The translations under genes and the position numbers were made by a program. A stretch of DNA of 64,000 bases, from positions 21,880 through 85,879 of the forward strand of contig VXBM01000882.1 of assembly GCA_013400155.1 (NCBI GenBank), written 5' to 3'. Each line of letters starts with the position of its first letter. The first letter of the stretch is position 1. Source of the DNA: Helopsaltes ochotensis (Eukaryota > Chordata > Aves > Passeriformes > Locustellidae). The notes under the pieces were generated by a model. It made no database searches. It worked only from the letters and a program-made list of their open reading frames with translations, and was not told where the DNA came from. Positions 11,116-23,669 of this stretch are shown in pieces.

Positions 11116-14100
11116 GTTGATTTTTTTTTTCCGCACACTGACAAAGCAAGCTCCATTTAAGTAATAAATCCTCATGAAAAGCAATTTTCTGTATGTTTTT
11201 TACTTCTTCAAGAATTTATCAATTTTCATTCTTTATACCTACATAAGTTCATTATACATAGGGCAAAGATATCAATAACAAAAACATGATGCAGTGGCAT
11301 TGATTCTATTTTTAATATCTATGCTTTCTTTTTTATATGGAAAACTTCATTTGAGAAAATACTACAGCTTTATGTATTGCTCTTGATTGCAGAGATTATT
11401 ACCATAACTTTCATTTCACTATCCATGGTACAAATCTTTTCTTTTAATTCACTAAATCAAGTGTATCTGTTGTCTTGTAATAAATTTGGCTGTTTTGAGT
11501 CATCTTCAAATAAAAATAAAGCTTCCACCATAAACTGTATTTGCTCACCTATAGGACCAGATTCAAAAAATAACCAGGAGTGTAAGTTGCTCATTTCACT
11601 GTGAAGTCTGTCTCAGCTGAGCTAAATTAGTAAATGTGTTTTGCCTTGCTCAGCTTGCCTACCAGTTGTTCTGCAAGGCCTTCACATATTCTAATTAAAT
11701 ATTAAGGGTTCCATGATCAAAAATGACCTTTTGTATTTCTCTGTAGAAGCTAGAGAGAAGCTGCTGGAAGACAGAAATAACGCACTTTGTCTGTAAAACA
11801 CTTAGCGTGGGGATGTGCTAGTTGTGAAAATGTAAATCACCTCAGAATGAAAACTAGGTCCAGTATTCTAATCCTTTTTACCTACCCCTCTGTCAGACAT
11901 TTTGTGGTTACAGGAGAGAGATTGTAGCCAGATGTCAAATTCTCATTTTCTTTTCATTTAGGGGTTTCTTGTCTGGAAAGATAACTCACAAAAGGCCACT
12001 GTCTCAAACTTCACCTTACAGTGGTTGGGAACATTAATGGGAAATAATTTACTCTTGTGCCATAAGCAGGCTGAGGTATTTTCATAGCTCATTTTGCTAT
12101 TAAGAAAACAGCTAGGCATCTGAAAATGAGGTGATCATGAAAAACCCCTTCTTCAGTTAAATTTCTGGTTTCAGAATTAGTTAGGTATGGATGTGTCACT
12201 GAGACATCTTTGAGATTTGGAGGCAGTGTAATTGAGCATACTCCTTGGAATGGAAGTGTTAAAGTTACTGCAGGACAGTGGAGTGGAATGAGGAATTTTG
12301 AAGTATGAGTATTTGGTTCACTGAAGCAGTTATCTGACCTTTGGTGCACTTTTAGTCAGCCCTCGAATCAGCAAAGCAGTAAAGAAATGGTGCTTTTTAA
12401 TGACTGAGGGCCAACCCTATTTAAGGGCAGAGAAGGCAATTTTCCTGTCAGATTTTTATAAAGAGCTCTGTTAACCATTCCATTGGCAGAGCTGCAGAAG
12501 GCATTTGGTCATTGAGTATGCATAAATTTAAGGTGGTGGAAGAAGGTTAGTATCAGTTTCTTTTTCAGTGTCTCTGTGAGGAACAGTTGGGCATAACATG
12601 ACTAAAATTTTTAGATGATGCAAAGTTGGGATTTGCTTTGAAGTTTTTGCTTGAAATACAGAAATGTAAAATGAAATTTGAACAGTAAAGACAGCAGTCT
12701 CGGCAAGTGCCTCATTTTTGCTCTCGTATGGTGATGTGTACTGTTCCACCCCTACAAATTTAAGAGGACATCTTATATTTGCACTTAAAAATGCCTCCTG
12801 AGTGCACTGAGAGTCCTTTTGAAGAAATGTATCAGAGTTATAAGAAGTCTTGTTTTCTACAAAAAAACCTGCTTGTGTATTTCAGGGATCCATGTTACAA
12901 GGAGTTACTTCATATGGGTATTGGGTTCAGTGTTAGGTGTAGACCTTAATTTCCAGAGTGGGACTTGAGGTGTAGAAAAGACTTACAGAGCAATTAGATT
13001 TTTCCAAACATGACCATATCAAGTGCCTAGGTACAATTTGTTAATAGTTTATACTATTTATACTATCTATTTTAGAGGTAATGTCCTGTCTCTTTCTGGT
13101 GTTCATATTTGTAGTTTATTGCTGTTTTACATAAAGCACATTTGCCCAAGCAGGAGTTGCTCTTTTAAGAGGGCTAATTAAAGGGATGCGTAGACTTAGA
13201 AAAATAGGATGTATTCCAGGCCTTTAAGGGGATAACGTTTGTGGGGCTGAGACAAACAAGGTGGCCTGTTGAGAACAGCAGTTGTGCTGCTGCTTTGCTC
13301 CCCACGCCCTGCCTTTCCTTGAAGAGATTGATGATGATGGTAGCTGTTCCAAAAGTTTGTGCACAGTGGTCCCCTTCTCCAGCATGGCAATATCAGCAAA
13401 TGTGTTTATTGTGAAGATAAGTGCAGGAATAAACAATGTCTTTAAAAAGGAAGTTGTGGTAGCTTTCTGCTATTGACACTATTTTGTGAAAGCCTTCTAA
13501 GACTGCCCAGTCCAAATGTTTGAAGTGGAACTGGTGCTAAGTACGAGCCAGACCTGCAGAGACTTGATAGTAGAATCACATGAAGTAGTTAAAATACTTT
13601 TATGTATACAATTTCTATATACTATTGCACAATTCTGAATTATTTATGTGTGTGTGTGTGCTCCATGTTATGACCAAGTTCAGGAACCAATGCTTCAGAG
13701 TAAGGAGTTGCTGCTGGAGAGTCCTTTGTCTCCTGTTTGCCACTGATGTTGATTGTGGTAAGAACTGTAGCTCTGTTTTGGCAACATGTCACTATAGAGA
13801 ATTAGAGAAATCTCTCTCGTTTACTTGCAGGTGTACATATATGAAATAAAACACAGTGAATCTCCTAATTAAAATATTTTCTTATTTAACTTGGTATTTG
13901 CTATCCCTTACATTCCATCATTCTAATAGTACGAGTTTTTATGTGTAATGCCAATTCAGTATTTTCTGTTTTGACAAATAAGAATCTAATTATTTTATTA
14001 TTATTTTCAGCAATATTTTAACTATGAGTTAAATGTTCATTGCTGTGTAAGCTGGTATCTCTTACAACTTGTTCTATACCTACCTGTTTGGCAGGTTGCT

Positions 14101-14159
14101 GCCCTAAAGGGCATATGCCCAGGTTTCAGTATGGAGGGGAGATTTTATAGAAACTCATA
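11116..14159. other. No gene seen
   Basis: Non-coding, AT-rich. Contains a short (TG)n at about 13646-13659. Open frames are short and unrecognised. Confidence 0.5.
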
Positions 14160-14610
14160 GGATTGTTTAATGGTTTGGGTTGGTAGGACCTTAATGATTG
14201 TCTTGTTGGAACTCCTGTGCAATGTACAGGGACACATGCTACTAGGCCAAGTTGCTCAGAGCCTCATCCAACCTGGCCTGGAACACTTCTAGGGATTGGA
14301 CATCCGCTCTGTTTCTGGACAACCTGTGCCAGTGCCTCACCACCCTCATATCTTACCTAAACGTTATTGTGTGTTATCTAAAGATACTCTGTTTCAGTTC
14401 AAAGCCATTTCCCCTTGTATTAACAGTACACATGTCCTTCTAAAGAATCCCTTTCAAACTTTTTTGTAAGCCCCTTTTAGGTACAGGAAGATGCTATAAA
14501 GTCTTCCTGTAGCCTTTCCTGCTCCAGACTGAACAGCTCATACTGAGCTCTCTTAGCCTGGCTTCAGAGGAGAGATGCTTCAGCCCTCAGATTACTTTCT
14601 TGGGTAGAGG
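14160..14610 (-). mobile_element. CR1 LINE fragment, 3' part
   Basis: The plus strand starts with GGTTTGGGTTGGTAGGACC and continues through AACCTGGCCTGGAACACTTC, GACAACCTGTGCCAGTGCC and CTCCAGACTGAACAGCTC. These are the reverse complement of consecutive blocks of the CR1 ORF2 C-terminus and 3' UTR. The element is therefore in minus orientation, 5' truncated, about 450 bases, with several small indels; no open frame survives. Confidence 0.9.
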
Positions 14611-14963
14611 GAGAGATTTGTGGAAGAGTGCCAGGAAATAGATTGAAATCTCTCTTAATAAAAGCAGGACTTCAGAATATGCTGTTGTGATTGCTTGAGC
14701 TACTCTTTGATTCTTTCTATTGCTGTAGAGATGAGAATCTTGAGTGATTGTGAAGTGTTAGTATAATAGTCCTAGAAGTTCAGACGTAAGAGGAAACCAT
14801 TACATACGGCCTCAAAAATGATGTCAAGTTGATTCCTCTACATGCCATTGCATCGTTATTTGCAGTCCTATTCTGTGCTGACATCCTAAGTTGTGCCTAT
14901 TTACAGACATACAAAAATAAAATGACTGGTTATTGTGGGGTTGTGGGTTTTTTTTGTTTGTTT

Positions 14964-15067
14964 NNNNNNNNNNNNNNNNNNNNNNNNNNNNNNNNNNNNN
15001 NNNNNNNNNNNNNNNNNNNNNNNNNNNNNNNNNNNNNNNNNNNNNNNNNNNNNNNNNNNNNNNNNNN
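14964..15067. other. Assembly gap (104 N)
   Basis: Run of N between a T/G-rich stretch (GTTTTTTTTGTTTGTTT) and normal sequence. The low-complexity left flank is the likely reason for the gap. Open frames drawn across it are not meaningful. Confidence 1.
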
Positions 15068-18000
15068 TTCAGCTCAAAGAAATACTAAGAAGAATGAATA
15101 GCTGTCATCTGTATGTTTAATCAGCCTCCAATACCTGTCTCCCTACTTGACATCTAGCCTAAATTGGTTGTTTTTCTGTAGCAATTGCAAGAGGGATGTT
15201 GTGATATGCAGACCTGGACAGTATTAGCATTCTATGCTAAATTAAGTTACTGTTCAAGGACAGAACAATGAAGCCTTTTTTTTTTTTTAGTTTTTAAAGT
15301 AGTCAAATGAATTAAGTAGAGATGAATAGGAAGTTGTAGAATTGGCCCAGAGAAATACTTCTACCTGAGATTCTAGTTGGAAAAAACTGAGACATCATTT
15401 AGCTACTAAATCAGAACAACTGAGGTGTTGGATTTATTTGATTTATTTATTATTACATACTTTTGAGAGGTTGGATGTAATTTACCAGATCTGCTGCTAC
15501 TGTCTGAACCTCTCCTTCCTAAAACAGGACGGAGATTGTGGGAAATGTATTTTGGGAAAATGTCACATTAAAGGCTCTGTATGTCATCTAGCAATTTAAA
15601 ATTGTGTGTGTTTTTATTTTCATCCTTTGTAACTATGTTTTCCACTCAGTAGTCAGAAGTTTAGTGCTTCAATTTTAGAACAAGCTTTTATATTTGGCTT
15701 CAGGCTGATGTGGGTTTTTTCCTTCCTTTTCCTTTTTTTTGTAAGCTATCAACTTGGAAATTAATTTGAGGTGGTAAGTACCTTTACATCTCAGATACCT
15801 TGGATTTAAAGGTTTCACTGTTCATACTGCTGTTGCTCTTTTGACTTTTGGGCTTTCTAGCAGGAGCTACCTTGCTTGTAACATCAGTCTCTAAAGGTGG
15901 AGTTGGAGGGAACAGAAAGGGTACAGTCTTCTGCTTTTGTTGAGCTATGGTTTTCAGCTGCTGTTTTTATCTGTATTTATGCATGGGTGAGTGTTGTTAG
16001 TGTCCACTGGAGACATAATACTGGTCTCAACAGAGGATCAACGTTGTTATGGCTCTCTGCATTGCCACGGATAGCGGGAACTTAACTGAGTTGTAACTTT
16101 GTGATAAAGACAAGTCTCCAGCTGTTTTTTACTTCTGTTCTCTCTCTGCCTTTTCCCTGAACTGTCTATAGCATTACATATATAAAGATACTGAGGTGGA
16201 GGGCAATACACTATGCTCCTTAGATGAATGATTTTGAAATCATGTGTGTGTGCAGAAAGTTTCCTATGAAAAGCAGCATATGTGTGAAGCATCTGAGAGA
16301 ATTTACACTTGTGCTTGAAAAGGGGGCCATGAAATAATGCTTTTTAAAAATATGTGAAAAATCGGGTTGGCAAGAACAAATGATGTCTAGTTGTGAAAAT
16401 GGTCAGCCCAGTAATGTTTTTAACCTATGCATTTGATGATCAGGACTTTCAACATAACTGTGGAAAGCATAACTTCTTCACAAGGGTTTGATTAATGTTA
16501 GAATTGAAACAATGACATTTATTTAAAAATCTGTTTATGGTGGCCCTTCTAGATACTCCAAACTGGAGGAATCCCAACTAACCCTGTAATTCTGATTGGA
16601 TTGTTAATCATGTGTTTATTCTTCAGTTTTGAGAAAACAAGTATGTGCTGAGCTATTTGTGTGCAAAGTGAGGATAGTAGTCCAGTTTCCTGGAAAACAG
16701 TCAAAATCATCTTATTCGGCCATCTTTGGGTCGTGTCATGTCACTGCTGGTAATATTTCCTGGAGTTTTGTCTTTCTTAGAGGACCTACTGTCTTATAGT
16801 CATTGAAGTTGAAAGAGACATGATCCTGGGGTAAATACCTTGTTTCTCAGCATGTCAGTTTATATTAAACCTGAGCTTTAGTATTAGCTGGACTGGTTTT
16901 GTTGTGAACACTGTTCTACCCCCTGGTGCTGAGGAACAATCTACACTTAACTCTGCTGTGACTTGAAGAAAATAATATCTAATGTGATGGTGCAAATGCA
17001 TGCAAATAGAGAAAACGCAAATGCTTATAAAATTGCTACCTGACAGTATTGCTTCTTGACCTGTGACTCCTGACAGATCTTGCAGATGTCAGAAGATTTC
17101 AATAATGGATTCAAGCTATGACACTTGTCATTTAAAAAGTGGTATAACAATTAGTAGAATCAGGATTCAGTGCAGCATTTTTTTCTGCACAGTAGCACAC
17201 TCACTGCCTCTGTGACAATCTTCATTTCTTTCTGAGCAAATGGAAACCTAGTAGCACAAGCCTCAGGAAGTTGTTAAAGCAATTAAAGGCTTCTCTCTCA
17301 GCACATTGCATGGTTACCATAGCATCCTTTGCCTCCAAGTCTTTACTGATGATGTCAGTATGCGTACAGGGGCTCTGCACAGCATCTACATGAAGATTAT
17401 TCAGCCTTCTCTAAAGATTGTAAGCATCTCTGCATATATTCTGTTATCCAGTATTATTTTAGTAATTCATGAGACTGGAAGGTAAGTGACTTTTGCTTCA
17501 TATTGGACAATTTTTATGTATCCTCATACTGAAGTTTCAGTGTTGCTTTTTTTTTTTTTATTCTGTTGCATTGTTCACTAAATGCAAAAAGTATGTTTTA
17601 GATGAACCAATTGCATAGGTTAGTGTAATTTAAGTGTAATGACAAAGCCTAGGTAATTTTCATAAGTATATAAAAAAAGGTAAAGCAAAAATGCCTGAAG
17701 TCAAAAAAATGACTTATTAAATAGTTGGAAGGTTTTTAACAGTTAAAATTTGCAGAACTTTATTTTTAATCGTAAGAAGATCATCCAAATTATGTAATGG
17801 GAGTATTATCTAAGAGGAGAATGTTCACTTTAAAAAAAATTTTTATTAAAGCAAAACCTCAGCAATTATCTCCTATCTCATATTTAAAAAGGGCTTTGAT
17901 GTTGCTGGAAATTATACATTAAGGTGGTATATATTGTACAAGCCCACAATGTACCTCTCTTTCTCCCCCCCATGCTTATACCATATGCAAATATCTTCTT

Positions 18001-21000
18001 AATCTCTACCTGTTTTCTGCTATTTGATCATAACATTCCTTGACTTATTAACACTTAAGTCTGTTTTGGGGAAAGGGGTCCTCTATTGACATTTCTTAAA
18101 CAAAATGCTTAGTATGCACTGACTTGTGACAGTTTTTAATACTATTAATTGCAATAGATGTGATGCATTAGAAGAATAGGAAAGACAGTCTAGTGACAAT
18201 GCTGTGCCTTTTGAGTATCTTTAATTCCTTGTGGACTGAGGATTTTTTCCTTTCTAGTATAAAGATATGTGTGCTCTTTTTTTCTCTCTCTTCACTGCCT
18301 AGGTATTCATTTGGATATTATTATAGAAAAGAATAATATTTTAGATAAACTGAAGAAATCAACTCCCCTTCTGATTCTGATACCTATTAACTTTGATATT
18401 TGACACTTTAAAAAGTGTGTTTATGTATTTAATGCAACTTTTGATTGTTCACAGTGTCTTCCTTTATTGTTTTAGGAATTGTGTGTCTTTTCTGTTTTAG
18501 CTTAGGAGTTAGACTAGGGCGGTTTTGTTAATTCTTTTTTGTTTGGTTGGTTTTTTCTTCACTTTTTTTTGGTTGATTGGTTTTCAGTTTGGCATCTTAG
18601 ACACAACCAGCCAGTATGTAATAAATGTGTTTCTTTAACAAGTGTCTGTCTAATAATGTAGTAGTAGTTTGGAGTTGGGAGCTTCTTTTTCCTGTTTATT
18701 AATGGGTTTGATTTGTTTTTCCTCACATCAAGTCATTTGACTCTGTGTTCAGATTTCACATTCAAGCAGTTCATTACAGAAACAGGATTTCTGTTTGTTT
18801 TTCCACTATAATCCTGTTAGGTCATTTATAGGGGTGCATGTTTGGGTGCACTCTTGATCTTCCATTATAGTGGTGTCATTAATCACTGCTGTGTTTTCTC
18901 CATTCTGAGCAGAAAAGAAGCAGGATTACAGGAGGACTAAGGGGAAAGGATAAGGACTACTTTAAAGAAAGAAACACGCTTTCCTCAAATAATACTGTAA
19001 TACTGACCTATAGAAGGCCATCACAGAATTAGAGAGAGTTTCAAAAAGATGAAGATGAAGACAGTTACTTTAAACATGCGCTGAAGCAGACGTTCTTGAA
19101 GGAAAAAAAAAGACTTGAACAGGGTAAATTGGGAATTCTTTCAGTTTATATTATCCAACAAGAGAACAGATTAGAACATTGTCTAAGCTAATGCTAACAA
19201 TTTTTGAGAACGTTTAGTTAATTCAATGCTGAAAAGAGTAGTTTTGCTCTGCTGGTGCTCTTCTCTCCCTACAGCAGTCATGGGGTGAGTTTGTTTTCTG
19301 GGTTGATGCAACATAAACCTAGTCTGTAACAAAGCTAAGAGCTTTTCCACCAGCTGGCAAGATGAACCTATTCGACTGGAATCTGTGGGCTCACAAAGTC
19401 TGTCACAGTAGAGAAGACTGGTTTAATTGCCCTGCAGAGCGTTAGCCCTGAGCATATTCTGCTGTATCAACTTAGCCATAAGTACAGCTGTACCCTAAAA
19501 TTGTGGTGGGTTTTTATGGAATTTAAAATCTCCCTGTTGAAATATAAAATAGCTGGTTGGCACATGAGATTTTGTGGTCAGTTTCTGAATATTTTCCCTG
19601 ATATTTAGGGAACTTACTATGCAGATAGAAATCCTAGCTAAATTTCTGACCTTGTTTGAACAAGGAAATTGAGTTTAAGACCTGACACTAGGAATGTGCT
19701 GGTGTTAAATTAGGATGCCCTCCTCCTCTACCTCTCTCCTTGCCCCATGGCTGGTCATGTGTACAATTATACATATGTTTCGTGTGCATGGTGGGGATAT
19801 ATGCTTAACCTCACCATAGTTGGATGTGGGAGCTGAGACCACCTTAACTTTCTTGGTCTGCATGATCTGGCCAGATTTTCTTCCAGCACAAAGCTTTAAG
19901 CAGTTTTGCATAGTTGTATCTTTAATGCATGGAGCTTGTCTTTGTTTGCACAGAAGCTAATTATGATGGAAGAAATGCATAGTCTTTCAGAATCAATAAA
20001 GTTTACTCAGTTGCATCCTATCTCTTCTGACATTATTTGTACACATGCATATGGAATGGGGTTATGAAGGCTCTGCAGTTTGCCTGATATCTCAGTCAAT
20101 AGGAGAAGAAAAATGTCCTAACTTGCTAGAATTTGCTTATGAAAAAGTAGCTAATATTTTTTTTCTGACAAAATGTAATTACTAGTAGATAAGCACTCAT
20201 GTATTTCTGTAAGATTGGATAATTTAATCAGGAGTGTTAAAATATAGAAAAATCCATAAGCAACTATGCAACAGCTGTGTCTTTTTGTCTTCCCCTCCCC
20301 CCCATTATTCCAAAAATCACACTTCAGCTGTGCCCCTGAGATACAGAGTTTCCCCTCTGTAGCTGTATGAAAATGAAGAACAATCTCCATAATTTTTTTG
20401 TAACTATTTTTTTTCCTAAGTGCTTTTCTTTTGTCTGGAGCCATGTGCACATGTCTGTTTAAATCTGTGTAATAATAATAAAAAACCAGGCAGAACTGGT
20501 AGATAGAAAGAAATTACATTCTCCTGGATGGGATTTCCAAACTTCAAGGCTTTTATAAGTACTTCCACTCCATATTGACTGGTAACTAGCGTCAATTTCC
20601 AAAATTATATGCTCCTGTTCTAAAAATATTGCCTTTTGGTGTTGGCAATATTGTCATATCCTGTGAATATGATCATTTTATAGTGGTAGGTGGCATAGAT
20701 GATCTCTAAGAGGAAAAGCTATGAAGGTAAATATGCAACAAAAATAACAGCATGCTAAGAAAAACATTTTAACATTCTCTAGTCTGAATTGGCTAGTTTG
20801 TCTCTGCCATGTTTATGTACAAGATCTAATTCTGGAGAATTTTTTTTAGAAAACGAGAATCCCTTGGCAGTATTCAGTGTGCTTTACATGTGAGGGAAAT
20901 GGGACTTCACTGATACTTTTTTCCTTAGAATTTAACTTTGAGCTTCTTCATTTGTACATGCAAACATGTATAGGTCCTGTTGTGTTTTTCAATCCCCTAT

Positions 21001-23039
21001 TTCTTACTCCAAGTTTTAGAGTTTTTTAATGTTATGTTGGGTTTTTTCCTGAATAAAAGTTGAAATTTTGAATCCACACGATTGTTTTGCCTTCTTAATT
21101 TAAATCTTTTGAGTATTTAACTTCAGAATAGAAGCAGTGTTGTGTATCTAGAAGAGGCATTAATTTATGATTCAGTGGAGTAGTGTTACATCATGTGTTG
21201 CCTCAGGCTGAAGGTGAGGCTTTGTCTTGTTGGTTTGGGGATTTTTAACATTGCTATTTTTATATTATTTTATATACACTAAAATTAGTATTGAAGTAAA
21301 TTATTTCAGTTGGAGGTGCTGCTGCAATCTTGGTTGAAGACAACTTATATCTCCTTCAGTGAAAGCTGTACCTTTTACTGGACATGAATCTTATTTTCAC
21401 TTTTCCGGATGTAGATCTGTAGGCTCTTTATGGTGGGAAAAGGTAGGAGTCAAAAGGGAGCTTTAAATTTAGAACCAAGCCAGTCCACCTGGATTTGTAC
21501 AGAATGAAAATGAACAAACAGCTAAGCATGCCATCCACACTTGATCTCTAACTTGTCATTTCAGGGAATCTTGGAAAGAGGACTGTCTGGTTTTGTGTAT
21601 GTTTGTGTCAAATAGCAAATTATGCATCCTGGGGCACAAGAAGTGTAAGGCCATCGTGTTTGGGGCAATAAAAGAATTGTAACCTGTTTCTTTCATTCTA
21701 AAAAGGTGATACTTGGCAATTTCTTTTGTTTAGGAAAAACTTGAGTTTGTTTTAATGCAAATGTTTTCAATTCATCAGGTTAAAAAAAGAAAAATCACAA
21801 AACAGTTCTGTTCTTGAGAGCTAAGAGGCTTTATAAATGTATTCTCTTTCAATTAGAAGTAAATATGAAAGTGTATGTTTTATTTTACTTGTTGATAAGA
21901 GTAGCTCATCCATTAATAGAAGTTACCTTTTAAAAACTATAAATGGTAAGTATTGTATTGCTGTTTGACTGTAAGTAAAATGAGATATTGTAATTGGGAA
22001 ATACTCCATCTAACAATCAACTCCAGGGTAAGATTTTTGAAGTGTCCCATTTAATTGTGGTGTGTACTTTCTCTGGTGAGCTTTATTGAGGACAGCATGA
22101 CTTTGCAAGAGCTGGTGCGACAATTTATTGCAAGCAGTGCTTTGGTGTGAATGAGCTTGATTTTAGCTCTTGACATGGTTACAAAGAGGCCTTGCCTGAA
22201 CTTGTGCTTTGGTTCCCAATCTTTAGTGAATTAGCTACTGCCTTGTATCATGGAAGGACTAGGAATAGAATTCCATGGAAGCGCTTTGAATTAGTCTCTT
22301 ATGATATATCTAGATTACATACAGGGTACACATGATACCCACATTCATAGAGAAGTATATAAAGAGTTTGTTTTTGTAAGTGCTTCATACTCTTCATCCT
22401 TGGTGTTCTTTAGGAATGGTTTTCTAGTATCAGTTTTTTCTTAGCCTTATTTATGTGTCAGAGCTCTCTAATAAGTGTGCTTTACTCTTCACGTGTGATT
22501 GAATATTGTACAGGTCTTTGTTATGTTTAACAGATGTTGGGTACATCTTTTATCTTTCACTGTTTTGTCAGGTTTATGTGGCACAGCAGAATATGAGATT
22601 CTTCATTGTTAATGTAGCCTTAAAAGCTTTATTGGTGAATTTTAGAGAAGAATGCTTCGAAAAGAAAGATAAATACCCAAGTATAATATTTTTTTTGTAC
22701 TTGAGAGTAAACTGTAAGCTTGCATTTTTATTTTATGAGTGAAGAAGAGTTTAAGAAGGCATTTCCAACATCCTCTTTTACAGAAAACTATTTTTTTCAG
22801 GACTCTGTTAAACTTTATCAGTATTTCAATATTTCAACCATTTCCTCTGTAAGCAGTACACTGTGAATGCAATGGATAACCTCCTTTAGTTAAAAGGGTT
22901 TTTATCTTTTAGTGTTGCATAGTTGTGGAGCCATTGGTGGATGGTTTTGCTGTAGTAATTAAAACTGATGAAGCTTGCAGGTGAATATATCTGAGTGGCG
23001 ATCAGTATTACTCAGTGCTGAGCATGAGCTAACAACCTA
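15068..23039. other. Long non-coding stretch; no gene seen
   Basis: About 8 kb of AT-rich DNA without recognised exons or transposons. It has scattered T-rich tracts (for example 18535-18590, TTTGG repeats). Open frames are all under 100 codons and resemble nothing I know. Confidence 0.5.
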
Positions 23040-23044
23040 CCAAC

Positions 23045-23664
23045 TGTCCTGGTTTGGAAAGACAGGTGTCTGCTCTGGAAGGCAGGAGCCTCCCTAGAAA
23101 TGGAAAATGTAAATCCTCTCCCTCCAAATTATAATTTTGAAATTAAGGGGCTCTCAGGCAAAGATATGGGAATAGGAACAAGAGTTCTTTACTAGGAAAA
23201 TTAAACTAAAAATGCAGTAGTACAAAAAAAAGCCACTGAAAGAGTCAGAATACAAGTTGACACCCTGTTGGTCAGGGTGTTTGGTGGCAGTCCAGTTAGA
23301 ATTGTGGCTCCAGTCCTCCTGGAGTGACAGATGTGTATATTAAAACAGTGATCCTGTGGAAGGGTGTAGTTTTCCTCTGAAGGTCCAGTGGTGGTATAGA
23401 TGGGTCCGGTTTTCCTCTGGGGATCCAGTGGAAAACAGGCTGTCCTGGTGTTATTCATGGCTCCTCCCCCTGGGTGGAGCATCTCACAATGAGATGATGT
23501 AATTTTATCAGTCATGCAGTGAGACTCAATGGCCCATTAACAGCAGATATCCCCTGGAGGGAGAATGGGTCGTGAAAGAGATAAGGAACATTGCTCCACC
23601 TGGTTTTAACAGCTGGTATTAAAATACATACTTTTGGTTTCATCTTGCATTGCAACCCTAGACA
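23045..23664 (-). mobile_element. Solo LTR with 5-base target duplication
   Basis: A 620-base unit begins TGTCCTGGTTTGGAAAGACA and ends TAGACA, so it has the TG...CA termini of an LTR. It is flanked on both sides by CCAAC (23040-23044 and 23665-23669), a 5-base target duplication as expected for ERVL-type integration. The minus strand is the likely sense strand: near its 3' end it reads AGTAAAGAACTC then TTTGCCTGAGAGCCCC, like an R-U5 region. No internal retroviral sequence is present, so it formed by LTR-LTR recombination. I associate the sequence with songbird genomes; that is recognition, not a search result. Confidence 0.8.
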
Positions 23665-23669
23665 CCAAC

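Noticed and set aside
14829..15120. Open frames of 90 and 61 codons
   Set aside because: They are drawn through the run of N.
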